Source: Cricetomys ansorgei
Lineage: Eukaryota > Chordata > Mammalia > Rodentia > Nesomyidae
Direction: 5' to 3'
Assembly: GCA_026225945.1 (NCBI GenBank)
Contig: JAMJFZ010001228.1
Coordinates: 479,001 to 543,000, forward strand
Length of the DNA stretch: 64,000 bases
The notes beneath the pieces were generated by a model. That model did no database searches and was not told the DNA's origin. It saw only the letters and a program-made list of their open reading frames with translations. The translations under genes and the position numbers were made by a program. Below, piece by piece: positions 51,601 through 61,000 of the stretch. Every line of letters begins with the position of its first letter. The stretch's first letter is position 1.

Positions 51601-51991
51601 ACATGGCTCTCTATTTCCACAGCCCCTTAGCTCACTCCTGTTCAAGCTCTCCTCTTCCTATCCCTCCTGGGCCTTTTACATAACTGTAGTGGGAACCAGA
51701 TATTCCTCTACATCCCAGATCGCCAGCTGAGGGTCTCAGAATGGAGAATCCGTTACCAGGCACCATGTACTTCTTAGGTCCCATAGATTTTTGCTCTTGA
51801 CTTTTGTGCCTGTGTCTCTTGCTATTGTTAGACTAAGAGGGTCAATGATTTCTGCCTGCCATCTTTACCCAAAATTTCTAAGTAACCAAATTTTTGTCAT
51901 TTGTTTATTAAAATGGTTATTTTAATTTTATTTATATGTATGTATGTGTCTCTGTGTGCGTGTGTGTGTATATATATATGTGTGTATATAT

Positions 51992-52030
<39 letters not shown>

Positions 52031-55000
52031 CATACATGCATTTAGGTGCCTATGAGGGCCATAAGAGGGCATCAGATCCCCTGCAGTTATAGGCAGTTGT
52101 GAACCACACAGTGTGGGTTCTGGAAACTGAACTTGGGTCCTCTGAAAAAGCAGCAAGCACTCTTAACCATTGAGCCACTTTCCCCCATTTCCCCCCACCC
52201 CCTTTATTTATCTTTTTTCATTCTGGAGCCCAGGCTAGTCTGGAACTCAGTATATAGCCCAGGCTCGTCATAAACTTGGAATCTGCCTAGCTCAGCCTCC
52301 TGAAATTGCAGGCATATAGCACTACAATCAGCTCAGTAACTAGTACTTGACAGTTAAGAGATAGTATATTCATATTTTACGTTTAAGCCAACCCATGCTT
52401 ATTTCTTACTCTTCCTGGGTAACTTGGGGTGACATTAGCTAAGAATGCCCATTCAATCTTAATTTTCATGACTTTTGTTCCTTCTACATCAATTTCTCCA
52501 TTTCATTCTGTTATCTTAACCTCCCTCCTATGCTCTTGAGCCTATCACATCAGGTTCTTCCAGAACATTCTTGTTTTACTTATGATTTCTATTGTTTTGA
52601 TAAAACACCATGATCAAAAGCAACTTAGAGTGGAAAAAATTTACTTTAGCATACAGTTTACAAGTCCATCATCCAGGGACCTCAGGGCAGGATCCTGGAG
52701 GCAGGAGCTGACGCAGAGGCCATGGAGGAGTGCTGCTTACTCCCTTGCTCCTCGTGGCTTACTCAGTCTGCTTTCTTATACTCCCCGGGACTACCTGTCC
52801 AGGGGTGGACCACCCGCCATGGACAGGGCCTTCCAACATCACTCATTAATCAAGGAAATGTTGTATAGACTTATCTGCAGGCCAGTCTTAATGGAGACAT
52901 TGGCTCAGTTGGGAGTCCCTCTTCCTGAATGACTCTAGATTGTATCAAGTTGACGTAAAACTAGCTAACAACACACTTCTCCATCCTAGAGACAATTTCC
53001 CATCTCTCCTGGCTACCTTCTACTTCTCTAACTTCCTTTTCCCAAAGCTACCTCATTATCTCAGTTTAAAACGATGAGCCAAGCTTTATTCAGCCTTAAA
53101 CTTTAGTCTCAATCTTTTTCTTCTTCTTAGAAGTTTTTATTTATTTTCTTCCTTTTTTCCCTTAACTCCTTCCTTTTCATTTGTGCAAAACTATTTTCAG
53201 AACCATCTTCTAAACAGTGGTACCATTCTCCTCTTACTCAGGCCTTATTTCTTTTTCCTCTCCTTTCCCTTATTTCACCTATGTTGCTGTTTCGATCTGA
53301 AATGCCCCCAAAGCTCCCTACGCCAAACGACTTCTTAGCAACCATTTGAGGGGGTGATTGGGTCATATGGATACGGACTTCTTCAGCGGCTGAACTCTCT
53401 GGCAGATTTGGGACTTAGTGTCATCATTGGGAAGTGGTATGGAGTAGGTAGTAAGAGCCTTTCTGAAAGAGGTGTATCACTAGGAGTGTGTCCTGAAAAG
53501 GTGTATCTTTAGTTCATGGTGCCTTCACTTCCTGCTTTGTAGCTGCTATGAAATGAGCAGCATCCTCTACCTCAGAACTGACCAGCCATTGAAAGCAAAC
53601 TGTACCAAAATAAATTTTCCATGCTTTAAACTGATTTATGTTAGGTATTTTGTCCCAGCAATTAAAAAAAAAATAGTGGACATACTCTGATAGCTTTTCC
53701 ACACGCCCCCTTATATGTGGTGATTCCAGTTTAATAGGTTGCCTAGAGGAAAAGCAGCTAAAGTTCATGGAGATGTGTGTCTAAAGATACTGCCTGGTAC
53801 CAGGAGTTTTTTTGTTTTGTTTTGTTTTCCCTTTATTAAAAGTGTCATGGTGCTTTAATAAAAATTGTGATGATGTTAATAAAATTTGGCTTTAATATTT
53901 AGGCAGGTGCAGTAAAGGACTATATTAAGATGTTGCTTCAGAACGAGTCACTTAAATTTCTGGTCTTCGCTCACCATTTAAGCATGCTCCAAGCTTGCAC
54001 AGAAGCAGTCATCGAAAGCAAGGTACTGTGATATTTTTCTATAAAATAATTTCTAGAATGTGTATTTTCACTATACTGAATATCACTTTTAGTCTCATGA
54101 TTTTTTTTTTTTTTTTTAAAAACCTTCTTTGGGTGATGTTTTTAAAATACATTATTTTTTCAACAATTTATTAGCTATTTCTTACAAATTTTAGTAATAT
54201 TATTACCATGGCATATTGTTTTCTTCTTTATAACAATCTTAAAATTTTCCTCAGTTTAATTTATCCGACTTAATTAAAGATATCCTGTCTTGACAAGGAG
54301 GACTGACCCCTGAGGTTGCTGTCTGACCTCCCCCTCCACACAGTGGTTAACGCTCGCCTGCAATCACCTGTGAACGGTACATGGGTTAGAAAAAGAACCA
54401 TTTAATGGAACTGGGATAGTCTCTTTTTCAAAGTAAATATTCTTTTTTTCCACTTTTTAGGTGATTTTTTTCATAGAATCTATGCATATTTGAATGAGAT
54501 GATTTGAAATTTTGGGCTTAACTTATTTGTATGAGGCTGAGTTGGTTCTTCTTAGCTATTTCTAACACCCAGCTCTATTTTTTTTCACAGCCTAAATTGT
54601 TCTTGAAGACAAGTCTATTCAGTTTAACACTTAATGATTCCCCATTTTTTAAAGGTGTGTGGGGGTGTCTTAATTCCTCACGTCAATGGATGCAGTCATC
54701 TCACATAGTTCTTTTAAGTTTAATAATGTAAAAAAATGGAGGTCATGAATGGTAGAGTCAGAGTGTTGTTTTCCTAGTTAATATTGGGTGTATTTCAGAA
54801 ATACATGTACCACTCTCTCTGTACCTCCCTAATACCCGAACAAAATCATCTCTCTCCTTTCTCATCTGGTTCTGGTTTTACTCTGGAGTAACTGACCCTC
54901 TGACCCTAAAGTTACTCTAGAGTAAATTTCAAGTAAGAAATTGTTACATTCTCTTAAGATTTTGACTCTGTAACATATGCTGAGGTGCCATTTTAACCAG

Positions 55001-58000
55001 TTTTATCTTTACATGAGCATTAAAATAAGGTATAAAACATTATAAAATAAGGCTACATAGAGCTTGTCTAATTTTGCTATTTCCCTTATTGATGCTAGGT
55101 TCGTTACATCAGGATAGATGGAAGTGTTCCATCTTCAGAGAGGATTCATCTGGTTAATCAGTTTCAGAAGGACCCTGATACTCGTGTGGCTATCCTGAGC
55201 ATTCAGGCTGCTGGCCAGGTAAGACATTCAGGTCTAAGTTTGATAAGAAAGTGTCATGAAAGTAACAAAAAGTCCATTGACCCTAATTTTGCTTTATAAA
55301 CTTGTAATTTTATATCTGGATGTCTATTGTAGTATTTATTCTTCAGAGTGCTAGAAAATGTAATAAAAGTCAGCCTCTTATTTTTATTCCTTGAAAATTT
55401 CATGTGCATTCTGTATCTTGGTCATGGCCACCCTTTACCCCCTCATCTCAGCTCCCCTCACCCTCGAACACATCCCCCTCCCAACGTCATTTCCTTTTTT
55501 TTTTTTTTTTTTAACTAGCCCATTGAGTCCAGTTGGTGGTGCCCATGTGCACATGGGTGGAGAGTCAGCCATTGGGCATGGGCAATCTACCAGTGGCCAC
55601 CTTAACCAAAGAAAGATGACTCAGGTTGTCCTCTGACCTCTGTGCATGCACACACACAATTAACAGTAATTTTCTCATGCCGATTATTTCACCTTGCCCT
55701 GTAATGGTTTGTCAAAGTCCTTGGACCACATCCTTTCTGGCATTTTGTGTTTGTCTTTTGAAATGACGTTTCAGTTTATTATCCCCCTGGCTGACCTAGA
55801 ACTCACTACATAGACCCAGGATCACAGAGATCTACCTACCTCTACCTTTCAGAATCTTGGGATTAAAGGTGTGCATCACCATATCTGGTTTCTCCCAGAA
55901 TTTTGCTTTCTATTCCAAACAAGGATCTCTAATCTAAGAGGCAGCTCACATTCCTTCCTCAAATCTGTAGTCCAGTTTGCTTCCTGGAGAGGAAGGCACA
56001 TTACCTTTCAACAGACAGTTAGTTCATGGCCCTAGATAACTACAAGGGAGGAGCTGGGAGAAACAGTCTTTAGTCCACGTCTTAGTTACTTTCTATTGCT
56101 GTAACAAAACACCATGACCAAGACAATTTATAAAAGAGACTTATGGGACTTATGGTTCCAGAGGGTTAGAGTCCATGACCATCATGGCAGGGGACATAGC
56201 AGTAGGCAGGCAGGCATGGTGCTGGAGCAGTAGCGGGGAGCTTACATTTTGATCCACATGCACAGGACAAAGAGCTTAGCTGGGAATGGCATCGGTTTTT
56301 GAAACCTCAAAGCCTGCCCAGTGACACACCTCCTCCAACAAGGCCATACCTCCTAGTCTTTCCACACAGTTCCACCAACTAGGGACCAGGTATTCAAATA
56401 TATAAACCTATGGGAGCCATTGTTATTCAAACCACTATGGTCCAGGTTGCCCACTGACAGTCAGGTGTTATGTTAAAAAGGTCTGAGAAGAGTAGATGTT
56501 ATATAAAATAGTGGCAGTTGTAGCCACACTAAGAGAGGATCCTTTTGGACTTCTGCCACACTCTAAAAAATTTTGATGTAAATATCTAAACTGGACCATT
56601 TAGCATTGGAGCAGAGGGAAGTATAGTAACTGAGCATACTTCTGTGGCATATTCTTCTGTGGTGTATATATTGAAGATTAGTTTTTATCCAGCTAGTTGA
56701 GGTATATAAAATTCTGTGTGTAGAGAAATTACAAGGTTTAGGGACCCACCAGGAGTTGTCTCAGCACTTCCTTCATGTCAGACCAAACTTCCTAAAGTCT
56801 AGAGAATATCACCTACAATTAGGAATGGAATAAATGCTCCTATCAGGGGACATGATAAGTAACATGAAACCAGACAGGAAAGTCGGGGCTATTATAAGCT
56901 TAAAATATGATTAAATATAAATGACATCTATTAATTAGGAATGTACATGGCATTCACATTTTATTGAAAGTTGTGTTCCTGAAGCTCTTAACATAAGTCG
57001 ACATTTGTATGCTTGAATACCTATATCCTCATAAGAACAAAGGAAAGAAGGGAAGGTTTTGTTCTGGGTGATATCTTGTATTGTAGATTGACTAGTTCTT
57101 AGAATGATAGTGATTTTGCCAGCATAATTATGTGACATGCACACACATGCATGTGGAGGGCAGAGGTGAGTCTCATCAGGAATCAGGAGTTGTAACTCAG
57201 AAACCATCTACCTTGTTTGTTTGGTGGTTGGTTTGATTCTTTCTTTGTTTTGGTTTTGTTTTGGTTTTTGAGACAGTCTCTCTCTGTAGGCCACACTATG
57301 CAAGATCTCACTGTGTAGAGAATTCACAGAGTTCTGCCTGTCTCTGCCTCCCAAAGGCAAGGATTAAAAGCATGTACCACCATGCTGGGCTTTTTGCACC
57401 TTGTTTTTTGAGACAGGGTCCCTCACTGAGAGCTGGGGCTCACCAGTTAGGCTAGGATGACTGACTCTGAGTCCCTGGAATCTGCCATCTCTACCTCCTA
57501 GGTGCTAGACTTCCAGGTGCCCACACCACACTCAGTTTTTAGTGAGTTCTCAGAAGAGAACTCAGGTTTGCTAGGCATCCACTTTCTGACTGAGCTTTCT
57601 CCCTGACCTTGGTCATGTGCTTTTTAGAAGCTTTACGGTATCTCTCAGACAATACCACTTGTTTTTTCAGTATTACCTCTAATAAGCTCTGGGGTCCTAA
57701 ATAGCAACACAGCTTTAATATTTTGTTTAATTTTATCCTAGGTTTTATTATCTGACCCATTTTATGAAGTGACTAATATTCAGGGCATTTCTTTCCCTAC
57801 TTAACGAATGATCACATTTTAAGTTAAAGTAAAAATAATAGTTAAGAGGGGTCTCAAACACCCCTCCCTCACAGAAGCTCCAGGGCTTGTGAACAACATG
57901 GATTATTCTGAATCAAGGCAATCTTTTTATCCACTGCCCACACTATTGACTGTATGTGGCCACAGTCACTCATGCTTTGAAGTTCACTCAGCCCCGCCAT

Positions 58001-61000
58001 CTTGGAAGCAGTGCGTCATGACACATTTTTACCTGAGCAATTAGCCTTATTTCATATATTTCATATACTTATAAAACAAGACAATGCTTTTCTGCCACAT
58101 TATTTCAAGTTCATGCAAAAGCCAGTTGCACAGAGAATGTAGCAGCTACATGACACACTGCAACAAGAAGCAATAAACTTCAGGGTCTTGGAGTTATAGC
58201 ATAAAAGATTTCACAGAAGGAAATCACATGACTAGAGACATGTTTCTGTCACTTTCGAGCACAGTGGTTTGAATTAAAGAACATGTCAATGCTTGATGCC
58301 CCGTTGCTATGGATACCATGTGTTACAAATTATATTCTCTCTTAAAATGCATTTTGTTAGATTTTCCAGCAATAAAGTGAAGCTAGTTCTTCATCAAAGG
58401 ATATAGTGGTTTTGTTTGTAAATATATCCCCATCAAACCTGCCTATTGAAATGTCTTCCAAATGTTTTCTTGTAGTTCACTTGAATATCTTGCAATAAAT
58501 AGTCTTCATTCGTTCATGAGTTAAATCTTCCTATTTGTCTTAAGATACATGACCACCTGCCTGGGGAATGGTGCTGCCCACAGTTGGTTGAGCTCTCTTA
58601 TATCAATTAACAATCAAGAAGATCCCCCACAGACATGCTCACAGGCCAGTCTGACCCAAGCCATGCTGCAGTTGTTGACCCCCTTCTCAGATGACTAGGC
58701 CCAACTTGACAGTTAAAGCTGACTAGAACACTTATTTCCTCTCCTTTCAACCTGTTCAGGAAGGCTTAAATACATGTGAGACTCGTGCTACATGTGTGTA
58801 TCTCATGCTCAGCTTATTTGTACCTCAGTTTCTTTGCTTTGTCTTGCTTAGGGTTTGACGTTTACTGCTGCGAGTCATGTTGTCTTTGCTGAGTTGTATT
58901 GGGACCCTGGACACATCAAACAAGCTGAAGACCGTGCTCACCGAATTGGACAGTGCAGTTCTGTGAATATTCACTACCTTATTGCAAATGGCACTCTGGA
59001 CACCCTAATGTGGGCAATGCTGAATCGAAAGGTAATGCTTGGGTTTCCATCCTATCTTTATTGTGGTCTGTGTACTGCATGAGTTAAGGAGGCCGAGTTG
59101 TTTGTTTGTTTGTTTGTTTGTTTTTCAAGACAGGGTTTCTCTGTGTAACCCTGGCATCGAGCTCATTTAGATCCGCCTGCCTGTGTCTCCCAAGTGCTGG
59201 GATTAAAGATGTGTACCACCACCTCCTGGCAGGAGGCTGTTTTAATATGTCCAGGCAAAGACTACTTGACTGTACCAAGATGACGATAACAGAGACTAAG
59301 ATCATAAGGATTCAGTTAGTATTTCATTTCTTGCCATCCTCTCCCATACAAAGGTATCAATTTCCAAGCATGGCTATTTTTTTCCCAAGCCCTATTTTCT
59401 TTTTTAAATAAGATTTATATTTAACTTTGTGTATGTATGTATGTCCATGTGGGGTATATACACATGGGTACAGGTGTCCATGGAGGTCAGACAAAGACAT
59501 CAGGTCCCCTGGAGCTGGATCACGGGCTCTGGGCCTCTCAATGAGGGTTCAAGGAACCAACCTCGAATCCTCTGCAGGAGCTTTTAACTCTGGAGCCATC
59601 TCTCTGGCTGTTGTGGAAACCCTTTTTCTATTGCTTTTTTCCTCCTGATTTTTTTCATGTGCTAAGATTGAACTCAGGGCCTCGCACATACTTCACACGT
59701 GATTCACAAGTGTGAATCACATGACTGTTTCCACTGCTTTAGACACGAGGCTAGGATCAGTTGGAGTCTAACATTTAAAGCACCATGTCCTTTTTGTGAC
59801 TAAGGGTTTTCAACTAACGTTAACAGAAGACAGCCTGTACCCTCTCCTCAGCTGACTTTCCCAACATTGAAGGATGCCTATAGAAGGGGCTTGACTAAGA
59901 GAGTTCTCAGTCATTAGGGATGCTGTAACAATATCATATGCTGGGCGGTACAGTGAGTGAAGTCAAATTCCTCCCAGTTCTGGAGGATGGGAGGTGGCAT
60001 GGGGAGCCAGGATGATCAAGCTGAGTAAGGGTTGCAGACTGCCATCTTCCTGTTGGAGCCTTCTATGGTAGAAAGAACGTGAGAATGCTCTCATTTTATA
60101 AGGGCTATGATCTCATTTGTGAGGTCTGGTACGAGCTAGTTTTGTGTCTATTTGACACAAGCTAGAGTCATCAGTGAAGAGGGAGCCTCCGTTGAGAAAA
60201 TGTCTTCGTAAGACCAGGCTGTAGGCAGACCTGTAGGGCATTTTTAGTTATTGGTGAGAGATGGCCCAGCCCATAGTGAGTGAGGCCACCCTGGGTCCTA
60301 TAACAAAGCAGGCTGAGCAAGCCTTGTGAGGCAAACCAGTAAGCAGCACCCCTCCGTGACCTCTGCATCAGCTCCTGCCTCCAGGTTCCTACCCTGTTTG
60401 ATTTCCTGTCCTGACTTCCTTTGATGATGAACAGTACTACAGAAGTGTAAGCCAAGTAAACCCTTCTCTCCCCTAGTTGCTTTTGTCATGGCTCCACCAT
60501 CATAACTAACAAAGTCTCTTCCTCCTAATACCATTGCATTGGTTGTTAGGATGTCAGTGTATGAATTTTGGAGAGATATACATTTTTAGTTTATTACATT
60601 TAGTCTAATACCCTGATCTGTCTAGTTTCATTTCTATTGTCCTGATTTAAAAAGAAAAAAGCTACTTAAGGGAGACAGAGTTTATTCAGCTTATAACTCC
60701 AGGTCACAGTCAATTGCTTAGGGGAAATCAAACGTGAAACAGCTAGTCATACCACATCCACAGTCAGGAAAAGAGAGAAACGAATGCTCACTTACTATTC
60801 AGCTCCATTTTTCCATTTTTACCCCATTCAGGTCTCAGCCTGTGAAATAGTGCTACCCGGTTTGAAAAATATCCCTCACATACATACCCACGGGCCAACC
60901 TGATCTATGCAATCCTCATTAAGATGTTTCTCAGGTGATTCTAGGTTGTGTCAATTTGTAAAACTAACCATTATCTGTCCCCATAAAATTCATATGCTTC

